Source of the DNA: Thinopyrum elongatum
Lineage: Eukaryota > Streptophyta > Magnoliopsida > Poales > Poaceae
DNA length: 64,000 bases
Direction of reading: 5' to 3'
NCBI GenBank assembly: GCA_011799875.1
Contig: CM022297.1
Coordinates: 442,295,292-442,359,291 of the forward strand
The translations under genes were made by a program, and so were the position numbers. The notes under the pieces are model-generated. The model made no database searches. It had not been told where the DNA came from and saw only the letters and a list, made by a program, of their open reading frames with translations. This document shows positions 22,424 to 32,483 of this stretch, in pieces. Each line of letters begins with the position of its first letter. Within the stretch, counting starts at the first letter, position 1.

Positions 22424-22504
22424 GGGTCTGGAGTGAGCACTTTTGCACTTAGTGTAGGTGCTTAGGTGCGTACGATGTGGTAGATGCATTGGAATGGAGG
22501 GGCT

Positions 22505-22511
22505 CCTTTAT
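22505..22511 (-). promoter_or_regulatory. TATA box for the unknown gene at 22423
   Basis: The minus strand reads TATAAAG here, 82-88 bp upstream of the chosen ATG. This spacing leaves a plausible 5' leader of about 50 nt. Confidence 0.45.
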
Positions 22512-22940
22512 ATGAGTGCAAACTGCGTAGCATTCACATCGTGCTGCCTCTTTTCACCGTACTCCTCCCATTACTTGCCTCATGCATTCATGATGCTAAT
22601 TGAAGGAGGATGCATCATTGGCCGTTCAACATTTTGGGAACCGCTACCCTCTCCCTCATCTGCATTAAAGCCGTATCGGGAACTGTCCTGGTTTACTAGT
22701 AGCTGTCAAATCGAATAGTACTGCGCCGCCCGCTGCACGCTCGGCTGAACACGCCTCCTCGCCTCCATCAAATGCCTCTGTTAAACCCGCATGCAAATGA
22801 ATGCAAACCAAGAAACCTACTCCGGCCACACGTCCGTTCATGAGCGAGCCGGAATTAAACGCAACGCCGGCCGAGCTCCTCCTGTCCTCCCTCAGTTTAA
22901 ACGAGGCCAGACACCGGCCAAGCTCCTACCGTCTGCCCTC

Positions 22941-22948
22941 TATTTAAA
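22941..22948 (+). promoter_or_regulatory. TATA box for the unknown gene at 23028
   Basis: TATTTAAA lies 80-87 bp upstream of the ATG at 23028, in a C-rich leader context (CACACCCCTCCGCCGCTCCCC). Confidence 0.5.
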
Positions 22949-23027
22949 CGAGGCCAGACATCGAGCAAGAATCACACCCCTCCGCCGCTCCCCCATCTAC
23001 TCCTTCACCATTCTCTCCACTCTTCTG

Positions 23028-23426
23028 ATGGCTTCCGAGGAGTTGTTCTCCGGCATACTACCCGGCTGGGTGGCCCACCGAGCCCTCCGGATACGAGCGA
23101 GGCCGCTCAGTGCTTCACCTACCTCGCCTGGCCCGAGGGAGCCAGTTGCCACCCCAAGCCGGCGCGTGGTTCAGCAACTCGCCACTCCAATTGAGCTCGA
23201 TGAGGAGTGGCAAGTTGCTCCACGCGAGCACGGTGGCACGGGCGTCGTCGCTGTCACGTCGTACCGCGCCACCAGTGTCTTCGGCCATGCCTCCCGTGTC
23301 TGTGGTGGGCGCGCCTCCCGTGCCTGCGGCAGTGCCATGCAGGCAGAGACAGAAGCCGGGTGCGCGGAGAGTGACAAGTCGGTGGCCAGCTTCTCCGTGT
23401 TCGCCGCCAACATCAAGGAGAAGTAG
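23028..23426 (+). CDS. Unknown Triticeae-type basic protein
   Basis: The start is at the ATG after a TATA box (22941) and a pyrimidine-rich leader. The product is 132 residues: it begins MASEELFSGILPGWVAHRAL, continues with an Arg/Pro/Ser-rich middle (ARPLSASPTSPGP), then ELDEEWQVAPREHG, and ends KSVASFSVFAANIKEK before TAG. After that TAG the same frame stays open for another 42 codons (PMKATADATTAYTGG ... ASVCRT) to about 23556. That stretch reads protein-like, so the TAG may be a nonsense change in a longer gene. I see no known domain. The downstream sequence to 23825, with repeated ATATGAAATC words, looks like its 3' flank and is interrupted by the retrotransposon at 23831. Confidence 0.45.
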   Translation: MASEELFSGILPGWVAHRALRIRARPLSASPTSPGPREPVATPSRRVVQQLATPIELDEEWQVAPREHGGTGVVAVTSYRATSVFGHASRVCGGRASRACGSAMQAETEAGCAESDKSVASFSVFAANIKEK

Positions 23427-23825
23427 AACACGGGAGGCCACCGCCGCTTGGGTCCCATGAAGGCCACCGCCGATGCGACGACTGCATATACAGGTGGTTT
23501 CTTGGCTGCTTCGTCTCTTGCGAGGACCTTCGTCGACCCCGCAAGTGTCTGCCGGACATGAGGAAGACAAAGGGATCCACGGGCGGCCATTTAGATTAGG
23601 TATTAATTATACCACGAGAGCCGGATTAGCACCGCTTAGTTCATGTAAATATAATGAAATCCATCATGTTTATATGAAGATACGATTTTTTTATATGAAA
23701 TCCTTCATGCTTATATGAAATCAGTCCGTGTTTGCACGAATATCCTCTGGTTGGTTAGAGTTGTGAAAATGTATGCCGCTGGCGTTGGATGTCGTCCTCC
23801 GCGGAAGGAAGCGGGAGGAAATTTG

Positions 23826-23830
23826 CCGGT
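23826..23830. other. Target site duplication CCGGT, left
   Basis: CCGGT precedes the left LTR and recurs at 34004-34008 right after the right LTR. Confidence 0.9.
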
Positions 23831-25332
23831 TGATACGTCCATTTTGCATCATGTTTTCCTACACTTATTTATGATGTTTTTATGCATAATAGTGCTTTTT
23901 GCAGTAATTCTAATGCCTTTTCTCTCATAATATGCAAGGTATACACAAAGAGGGAGAATTCCGGCAGCTGGAAATCTGGACCTGGAAAAGTTACGTCAGG
24001 CCACCTATTCCGCATAACTCCAAACAAGCTGAAACTTTACGGAGATTTTTTATGGAATATTTGAGGAATATTGGAGCAAATAAGTACTAGAGGGGGCCCA
24101 CCAGGTGGGCACAACCCACCCGGGCGCGCCCTGGTGGGTTGTGCTCACCCAGGCCCACCTCCGGCGCCCATCTTCTGGTATATAAGTCATTTTGACCTAG
24201 AAAAAATAAGGAGAGGACTTTCGGGACGGAGCGCCGCCGTCTCGAGGCGGAACTTGGGCAGGAGCACTTTTGCCCTCCGGCGGACCGATTCCGCCGGGGG
24301 AACTTCCCTCCCGGAGGGGGAAATCATCGTCATCATCATCACCAACAACTCTCCCATCTTGGGGAGGGCAATCTCTATCAACATCTTCAATAGCACCATC
24401 TCATCTCAAACCCTAGTTCATCTCTTGTGTTCAATCTTGTTACCGGAACTATAGATTGGTGCTTGTGGGTGACTAGTAGTGTTGATTACATCTTGTAGTT
24501 GATTACTATATGGTTTATTTGGTGGAAGATTATATGTTCAGATCCAATATGCTATTTAATACCCCTCTGATCTTGATCATGATTATCATTTGTGAGTAGT
24601 TACTTTTGTTCTTGAGGTCACGGGAGAAATCATGTTGCAAGTAATCATGTGAACTTGATATGTGTTCGATATTTTGATAGTATGTATGTTGTGATTCCCT
24701 TAGTGGTGTCATGTGAACGTCGACTACATGACACTTCACCATATTTGGGCCTAAGGGAATGCATTGTGGAGTAGTAAGTAGGTGATGGGTTGCGAGAGTG
24801 ACAGAAGCTTAAACCCCAGTTTATGCGCTATTCCGTAAGGGACCGATTGGATCCAAAAGTTTAATGCTATGGTTAGAATTTATTCTTAATACTTTTCTCG
24901 TAGTTGCGGATGCTTGCGAGAGGCTTAATCATAAGTAGGAGGCTTGTTCAAGTAAGAACAGCACCTAAGCACCGGTCCACCCACATATCAAATTATCAAA
25001 GTAGCGAACACAAATCGAACCAACATGGTGAAAGTGACTAGATGAAATTCCCGTGTACCCTCAAGAACGCTTTGCTTATTATAAGAGACCGTTTTGGCCT
25101 GTCCTTTGCCTCAAAAGGATTGGGCTACTTTTCTGCACTTTTGTTACTACTATCGTTACTTGCATGTTACAAATTATCTTGCTATCAAACTACTCTGTTA
25201 CTTACAATTTCAGCACTTGCAGACATTACCTTGCTGAAAACCACTTGTCATTTCCTTCTGCTCCTCATTCGGTTCGACACTCTTACTTATCGAAAAGAGC
25301 TACAATTGATCCCCTATACTTGTGGGTCATCA
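23831..25332 (+). repeat. 5' LTR of the Athila-type element
   Basis: It is 1502 bp, starting TGATACGTCC and ending GTGGGTCATCA. It carries a near-perfect palindrome (24104-24120 and 24133-24149) and a TATA box (TATATAAG, 24179-24186) that would start transcription of the element. It lacks an 18-bp stretch present between the palindrome arms of the 3' LTR. Confidence 0.95.
24104..24186 (+). promoter_or_regulatory. LTR promoter: palindromic block plus TATA box
   Basis: GGTGGGCACAACCCACC and, after 12 bp, GGTGGGTTGTGCTCACC are inverted copies with one mismatch. TATATAAG follows about 30 bp downstream. The same arrangement lies in the 3' LTR and upstream of the third ORF. Confidence 0.65.
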
Positions 25333-25343
25333 AGGCTATTTTC

Positions 25344-25361
25344 TGGCGCCATTGCCGGGGA
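25344..25361 (+). other. Primer binding site (tRNA-Asp type)
   Basis: TGGCGCCATTGCCGGGGA starts 11 bp after the 5' LTR and differs by one base from the usual Athila primer site complementary to tRNA-Asp. Confidence 0.8.
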
Positions 25362-25438
25362 GTGAAGAGCCTTTGGTAAGTGGAATTTGGTAAGGAAACA
25401 TTTATATAGTGTGGTGAAATTTATTGTCACTTGTTACT

Positions 25439-27050
25439 ATGGAAAACAATCCTTTGAGGGGTTTGTTCGGGGTATCTTCACCTCGACTGGAACCACAATT
25501 AGCTACCCCGCAACCTACTGCACCTACTAAAAATATTGAATATGAAATTCCTTCGGGTATGATAGAACAACTGCTAGCTAATCCTTATGCAGGAGATGGA
25601 ACCGAACATCCCGATATGCACTTGATATATGTGGAACAAATTTGTGGATTGTTTAAGCTTGCAGGTTTACCCGGAGATGAAGTTATGAAAAAGGTTTTCC
25701 CTTTATCTTTGAAGAGAAAAGCATTGGCATAGTATAGGCTATGTGATGATATTGGATCTTGGAATTGGAATCGATTGAAATTGGAGTTCCACCAAACAAA
25801 TTATCCTATGCATCTAGTTCATCGTGATCGAAATTATATATATAATTTTTTGCCTCGTGAAGGAGAAAGTATCGCTCTAGCTTGGGGGAGGCTTAAGTCA
25901 ATGTTATATTCATGCCCCAACCATGAGCTCTCAATAGAAATTATTATCCAAAACTTTTATGCTCGGCTTTCTCGTGATGATCAATCCATGCTTGATACTT
26001 CTTGTACTGGTTCTTTTATGAAGAAGACTATTGAATTCCGGTGGGATCTTTTGGAAAGAATTAAATGCAGCTCTGAAGATTGGGAACTCGACGAAGGTAA
26101 AGAGTCAGGTATTAAGCTTAAGTATGATTGTGTTAAATCTTTTATGAATACCGATGCTTTTCAAAAGTTTAGCACTAAATATGGACTTGACTCTGAGATA
26201 GTAGCCTCCTTTTGTGAATCATTTGCTACTCATGTTGATCTCCCTAAGGAGAAGTGGTTCAAATATCACCCACCTATTAAAGAAGAAGTTAAAGAACCGG
26301 TACCAATTAAAGAGGAAACCATAATTTATAATGTTGATCCAGTTGTTCCTACTGCTTATATTGAGAAACCACCTTTCCCTGTTAAGATAAAGGAACATGC
26401 TAAAGTTTCAACTGTGGTTAACAAAAGTTATATTAGAACACCTAAACCTGATGAACAAATTAAAGTAGAACCTAGTGTTGCTATGATTAAGGATCTCCTG
26501 GAAGAAAACGTAGATGGGCATGTTATTTACTTCTGTGAAGAAGCTGCTAGAAATGCCAAACCTGATAAAAAGGATAATCATAGACCTGTTGCTGGCATGC
26601 CTATTGTCTCAGTTAAAATAGGAGATCACTGTTATCATGGTCTATGTGACATAGGTGCTAGTGTGAGTGCTATTCCTTATTCCTTATATCAAGAAATTAT
26701 GAATGACATAGCACCCGCAAAAATAGAAGACATAGATGTTACTATTAAACTTGCTAATAGAGACACTATATCACCAATTGGGATTGTTAGAGATGTTGAA
26801 TTCTTGTGTGGGAAAATAAAATACCCTACTGATTTCCTTGTTCTTGGTTCCCCACAAGATGACTTTTGTCCCATTATCTTTGGTAGACCTTTCTTGAACA
26901 CCGTTAATGCTAAAATAGATTGTGAAAAACAAACTGTCGGTGTTAGCTTTGGTGATGAGTCTCATGAGTTTAACTTTTCCAAGTTTAATAGAAAGCTTCA
27001 TGAAAAAGAATTGCCTAGTAAGGATGAAATAATTGGTCTTGCTTCTATTG
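25439..27050 (+). pseudogene. gag: gag and protease part of the Athila-type polyprotein
   Basis: The ATG at 25439 (MENNPLRGLFG) opens a frame closed by a TAG at 25730-25732, after KRKALA. The same frame resumes (YRLCDDIGSWNW) and stays open to 27640. The gag helices (LAWGRLKSMLYSCPNHELS) form the capsid. No CCHC zinc knuckle is visible. The aspartic protease is recognised by VKIGDHCYHGLCDIGAS near 26610-26660 and by ILGSP...IFGRPFL-like segments (here FLVLGSP, IIFGRPF). The active-site triad reads DIG instead of DTG/DSG. The product would cut the polyprotein and form the particle. Confidence 0.85.
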
Positions 27051-27289
27051 CTATGCCTCCTACTGATCCTTTAGAACAATATTTGCTAGACCATGAAAAT
27101 GATTTACATATGCATGAAAGAAATGAAATAGATAAGATTTTCTTTGAACAACGTCCTCTGCTTAAACACAATTTGCCTATTGAAACTCTAGGAGGTCCTC
27201 CTCCACCTAAAGGTGATCCTGTGTTTGAATTAAAACAATTGCCAGACACTTTGAAATATGCTTATCTTGATGAAAACAAGATATATCCT

Positions 27290-28790
27290 GTTATTATTAG
27301 TGCTAACCTTTCAGAACATGAAGAAGAAAGATTATTGAAAGTTCTAAGGAAGCACCAAGCTGCTATTGGGTATACTCTTGATGATTTAAAGGGTATTAGT
27401 CCCACTCTATGTCAGCACAAGATTAATATGGAACCTGATGCTAAACCCGTTGTTGATCACCAACGTCGGTTAAATCCGAAAATGAAGGAAGTGGTAAGAA
27501 CGGAAATCTTAAAACTTCTGGAAGCAGGTATAATCTATCCTATAGCTGATAGTAGATGGGTAAGTCCTGTTCATTGTGTTCCTAAGAAAGGAGGTATTAC
27601 TATTGATCCTAATGATAAGAATGAACTTATTCCACAATGAATTGTTACAGGTTATAGAATGGTAATTGATTTTAGAAAATTAAATAAAGCAACTAGAAAA
27701 GATCATCACCCTCTCCCTTTTATTGGTCAAATGCTAGAAAGATTATCTAAGCACACACACTTTTGCTTCCTTGATGGATATTCTGGTTTTTCACAAATAC
27801 CTGTTTCTCAACCTGATCAAGAAAAGACCACTTTCACTTGTCCCTTTGGAACTTATGCTTATAGACGTATGCCTTTTTGGTTTATGCAATGCACCTGCTA
27901 CCTTTCAAAGATGTATGACTACTATATTCTCTGACTTTTGTGAAAAGATTGTTGAGGTTTTCATGGATGACTTCTCTGTTTATGGGAAGTCTTTTGATGA
28001 TTGTTTAAGCAATCTTGATCGAGTTTTGCAGAGATGCGAGCAAACAAATCTTGTCTTGAATTGGGAGAAGTGCCACTTTATGGTTAATGAAGGTATTATT
28101 TTGGGCCATAAAATTTCTGAAAGAGGTATTGAAGTGGACAAAGCTAAGGTTGATGCAATTGAGAAAATGCCATGTCCTAAAGATATCAAAGGTATTTGTA
28201 GTTTCCTAGGTCATGCTAGTTTCTATAGGAGATTTATCAAAGACTTTTCTAAAATTTCTAGGCCTCTTACAAATCTTTTGCAAAAGGATACTCCTTTTGT
28301 TTTTGATGATGATTGTTTAGAAGCCTTCAAAACACTCAAGAAAGCCTTAATTTCTGCACCTATTGTTCAACTACCTGATTGGAACTTGCCTTTTGAAATT
28401 ATGTGTGATGCTAGTGATTATGCTGTTGGTGCTGTTCTAGGACAAAGAGTTGATAAAAAACTGAATGTTATACATTATGCTAGTAAAACTCTAGACAGTG
28501 CACAACGGAATTATGCTACTACTGAAAAGGAATTCCTAGCAGTGGTGTTTGCTTGTGACAAATTTAGATCTTACATTGTTGACTCTAAAGTTATTGTTCA
28601 CACCGACCATGCTGCTATTAAATATCTTATGGAAAAGAAAGATGCTAAACCTAGACTTATTTGATGGGTTCTCTTGCTACAAGAATTTGATTTACATATC
28701 ACTGATAGGAAAGTTGCTGAGAACCCCGTAGCTGATAACTTGTCTAGGCTTGAAAATGTGCTTGATGACCCACTACCTATTGATGATAGT
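27290..28790 (+). pseudogene. pol: Reverse transcriptase and RNase H of the Athila-type element
   Basis: RT motifs in order are [44 protein letters not shown], the catalytic FMDDFSVYG near 27960, and [16 protein letters not shown]. RNase H follows with [26 protein letters not shown] and [11 protein letters not shown]. Lesions: a TGA at 27638-27640, a frameshift near 27870 (RMPFW versus the expected RMPFG), and a TGA at 28662-28664 before [10 protein letters not shown]. Both enzymes convert the element RNA to DNA in the particle. Catalytic Asp pairs are still present, but no continuous protein can be made. Confidence 0.9.
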
Positions 28791-30110
28791 TTTCCTGATG
28801 AGCAGTTAGCTGCAATAAATGTTTCTAATAACACTCCTTGGTATACTGACTATGCTAATTACATTGTTGCTAAATATTTACCACCTAGCTTTACATACCA
28901 AAAAAAGAAAAAATTCTTCTATGATTTAAGACACTACTTTTGGGATGACCCACATCTTTATAAAGAAGGAATAGATGGTATTATTAGACGCTGTGTACCT
29001 GAGCATGAACAGGGACAAATCCTATGGAAATGTCACTCCGAAGCTTATGGAGGGCATCATGCTGGAGATAGAACTGCTCACAAGGTATTGCAATCTGGAT
29101 TTTATTGGCCTACTCTCTTCAAGGATGCCCGTAAGTTTGTCTTATCTTGTGATGAATTCCAAAGAATAGGTAATATCGATAAGCGTCAAGAAATGCCTAT
29201 GAATTATTCACTTGTTGTTGAACCATTTGATGTTTGGGGATTTGATTACATGGGACCTTTTCCTTCCTCTAATGGGTATACACATATTTTGGTTGCTGTT
29301 GGTTATGTTACTAAATGGGTAGAAGCTATTCCAACCAGTGGTGCTCATCACAACACCTCTATTAAAATGCTTAAGGAAGTTACTTTCCCAAGGTTTGGAG
29401 TCCCTAGATATTTTATGACTAATGGTGGTTCACACTTTATTCATGGTGCTTTCCGTAAAATGCTTGCCAAGTATGATGTTAACCATACAATTGCATCACC
29501 CTATCATCCTCAGTCTAGTGGTCAAGTTGAACTTAGCAATAGAGAAATAAAATTAATTTTGCAAAAGACTGTCAATAGGTCCCGGAAGAATTGGTCTAAG
29601 AAATTAGATGATGCACTTTGGGCTTATAGAACAGCATATAAAAATCCTATGGGTATGTCTCCTTATAAAATGGTTTATGGAAAAGCTTGTCATTTGCCTC
29701 TTGAGTTAGAACATAAAGCATATTGGGCAGTCAAAGAACTCAACTATGATTTCAAACTTACCGGTGAAAATAGGTTATTTGATATTAGCTCACTAGATGA
29801 ATGGAGAACCCAAGCTTATGAAAATGCCAAATTATTTAAAGAAAAAGTTAAAAGATGGCATGATAAAAGAATCCAAAAGGGTGAGTTCAAAGTTGGAGAA
29901 TATGTTCTTTTGTACAACTCTCATTTCAGATTCTTTGCAGGAAAACTCCTCTCCAAATGGGAAGGACCCTATGTTATCGAGGAGGTTTATCGGTCTGGAG
30001 CTATCAAAATAAATAATGCCGAAGGTACTAACTCAAAGGTTGTTAATGGGCAACGAATAAAACATTATATCTCAGGTACGCCCATTAATGTTGAAAGTAA
30101 TATTATCTAA
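28791..30110 (+). pseudogene. pol: Integrase of the Athila-type element
   Basis: This is an open frame to TAA at 30108-30110. The zinc-binding segment reads [13 protein letters not shown] ... VLSCDEFQR, so the second Cys of the pair is replaced by Phe. The core has the first Asp in FDYMGPFP (near 29241), NGGSHF at the second catalytic position (near 29420, Asn where DGGSHF is usual), and Glu in [11 protein letters not shown] (near 29525). A C-terminal [12 protein letters not shown] segment, typical of the integrase tail, follows. The product would insert element DNA into the genome. The Asn and Phe changes argue that it was inactive even where the frame is open. Confidence 0.9.
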
Positions 30111-30290
30111 ACTTTGACACCGGAAGAACACATAAAAGAGTCCTTCCGGAACACTCTAGAATCGTGAAAATAAGGAGGTACGTGATACGGTAAGTAAACG
30201 GACTCCGAAAAATCCGCAAAAATATTTTTTGTCAGTTTTGGAATATTTAGAAAATTAGGAAAATAAGAAACTTCCAGGAAGCGTACCGTG

Positions 30291-30420
30291 GTGGGTACAA
30301 TACACCAGGGCGCTCCTCGCTTGCCAGGCGCGCCCAGGTGGGTTGTGCCCACCTCGGACACCTTTCGGACTCCATTTTTCTTCCGTTTGCTTGTTTCCCA
30401 AGATAAAAAATCCTTATATA
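30291..30420 (+). promoter_or_regulatory. Internal promoter candidate upstream of the third ORF
   Basis: The inverted block GTGGGTACAATACACC (30291-30306) and GGTGGGTTGTGCCCACC (30337-30353), with GGGCGC/GCGCCC inner arms, repeats the palindromic module of the LTRs. TATATA lies at 30415-30420, and the next ATG follows 90 bp later after a pyrimidine-rich leader (TCTTCTGTTCTCTTCTCTTG). Confidence 0.5.
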
Positions 30421-30509
30421 CTCCCCGAACCTATTGACCACCGTATCGCGGAGAAATCTTCTGTTCTCTTCTCTTGCTGTTTTCGGTGTGATCTATCAAG
30501 CCAGGCATC

Positions 30510-30908
30510 ATGTCTTCCTCTTCCTCCAACAACATGGAAGAAGATGCTTGGTTGATGAAGATTGAGCTTAAGAGGGAGGAGCCCATGGAAGCCGTCAAGG
30601 GAGACAGGGGCAAGGAGGCTACCGTAGATCCATCCTCGATGGTTAAACAAGCACAGCCGACCGAGGAGGAAGAAGAAGATATCCTTAAGCCTTACTATGC
30701 TCATCTTACCCCTACTGAGATTGCAGCCTTCCGGATCATTGAAACGGTCCGTGTGCAGAATAAATACCTCACTCGTGAAAATATTCTGCATCAAGAGCAC
30801 ATCATTTTCCTCCGGAGCATCATACGTAGATTGGAGAATCTCTTGATCGTGAAGGACAGGATCTCTTCATCACCACCTCCTCCTTCTTCATCACCAAAGG
30901 AAAATTGA
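30510..30908 (+). CDS. Third ORF of the Athila-type element, small coiled-coil protein
   Basis: This is an intact 132-codon frame from the ATG at 30510 to TGA. The N-terminus is Ser-rich (MSSSSSNNMEEDAW), then charged (MKIELKREEP), with an acidic run (TEEEEEDILKPYY). A central helix HLTPTEIAAFRIIETVRVQN and a leucine-rich helix HIIFLRSIIRRLENLLIV could form a coiled coil. The tail is Pro/Ser-rich. I see no signal peptide and no membrane segment, so it is not an obvious envelope protein even though it lies at the env position. It is the only uninterrupted gene of this element. Function unknown. Confidence 0.6.
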   Translation: MSSSSSNNMEEDAWLMKIELKREEPMEAVKGDRGKEATVDPSSMVKQAQPTEEEEEDILKPYYAHLTPTEIAAFRIIETVRVQNKYLTRENILHQEHIIFLRSIIRRLENLLIVKDRISSSPPPPSSSPKEN

Positions 30909-32469
30909 GTTCCGGGTATGGGAACTCCCCTTGGCTTCCGCCAAGCTTGGGGGAGGTGCCCCGATATCGTATCATCCCCATTATCTTTTTGCCTTTACTT
31001 ATTTTAGTTCAATCTTTTGCTTTAGATGAATAAAAGTTTAGTTCGATCCTTTCTTTTCGAGAGCTTGCTTAGTGGTCTATCCTTGTAATCGTGTGCAAGA
31101 TATATAATAAAGTTTAGTTTGAGTTTTTGCTTTCTTTACTTTCATGTTGCAATAAAAAGAAAGGATATAAATAAAAGGGAAAGGATATAAAAGAAAAAGA
31201 TCATATGCTAATCTTATGGTAGGTGATGGCACCACATTAGGAAAAGTATGAGTAGAAAATTTTATTAGAGATTGACAAACATAGCATTGGTCAATGATGC
31301 GACTCATGAAAGAATTAATAAGGGAAGAGAAGATTCACATATAAATACACTATCCTAGAAATCTTTTGTGATTGTGAGCCCCCATCAGAATATTATATGC
31401 CAAAAATTGTTGACGTTGGACAAGGAAGACAACGTAATGATTTATGCTTGTTCATATTCATATAGAAGTTATATTGTCATAGATCCTTCAACATGTGGTG
31501 CTTGCCCCCTATCTTTGCTAGCCAAAAATTCCGCACTAAGTAGAGATACTACTTGTGCATCCAAAAACCCTTAAACCCAAATCTTATTTTCAAGTGTCCA
31601 CCATACCTACCTAGGGATTGAGCAAGATCCCTCAAGTAAGTTGTCATCGGTGCAATAAGGCAATAAAAATTGCTTCTAAAAGTGTGAGATCATTTAGTGC
31701 AAAGGAAAATTGAGCGTTGTACGAACTCGTGATGGTGAAGAATAAAAGCGATAAACTGCATAATAAAGGTTGCCATCACAAGGGGCAATACAATGTGACT
31801 TTCTTTTGCACTAAGGGGTTGAGCATACAAACAAATAAGCGCATGGCAACCTCTGCTTCCCTCTGCGAAGGGCCTATCTTTTACTTTTATGCAAAGAGTC
31901 AAAGTTCTTCTCTCTTTTCCTTTTATTTTTATCCTTTGGCAAGCATCATGTGGTGAGGAAAGATCTAGGCACATATGTGCAGTTGAATATGGGTGGCATA
32001 AGTTATTATTGTTGACATCGCCCTTGAGGTGAATACGTTGGGAGGCGAAACTATAAGCCCCTATCTTTCTATGTGTCTGGCTGAAACGTTTTGCTCATGT
32101 GTATGCGGTGAGTGTTTGCAATCATAGAAGACTATATGATGGTTGAGTATGTGGACTTGCCTAAAGGCTTCGATACGTGACCCTTCCTGAAAAGATGATG
32201 AATTGTAGTTGCAAAGTTAACTGAGAACATAGTTTGTTGGTTTCTAATAGAGTTTATGCTTTATACTTCAATTGTGTGATGAACTGCCACTTATTCATGA
32301 GAAGTCTATGATAAAAGTTCTATGGTAAAAGTCTTATGTTTAAATTTGTTGATGTTATAATAATCTACATGATGCTTCTATGTCCATATTTTTTTTATCG
32401 ACACCTCTCTCTCTAAGCATGTGGACATGTTTTTCGATTTCGGTTTTCGCTTGAGGACAAGCGAGGTCT
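30909..32469 (+). other. Non-coding 3' region of the Athila-type element
   Basis: There is about 1.5 kb between the third ORF and the polypurine tract without a supported ORF. It begins with a PPT-like copy (30943-30955), and an AT-rich part with AAAAGAAAGGATATAAA repeats lies near 31150-31200. Confidence 0.7.
30943..30955 (+). promoter_or_regulatory. Internal copy of the polypurine tract
   Basis: AAGCTTGGGGGAG is identical to the 13 nt before the 3' LTR (32470-32482). It could prime a second plus strand or be a relic of duplication. Confidence 0.5.
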
Positions 32470-32482
32470 AAGCTTGGGGGAG
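32470..32482 (+). other. Polypurine tract of the Athila-type element
   Basis: AAGCTTGGGGGAG lies one base before the TGATACG start of the 3' LTR, the position where plus-strand DNA synthesis is primed. Confidence 0.85.
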
Positions 32483-32483
32483 T

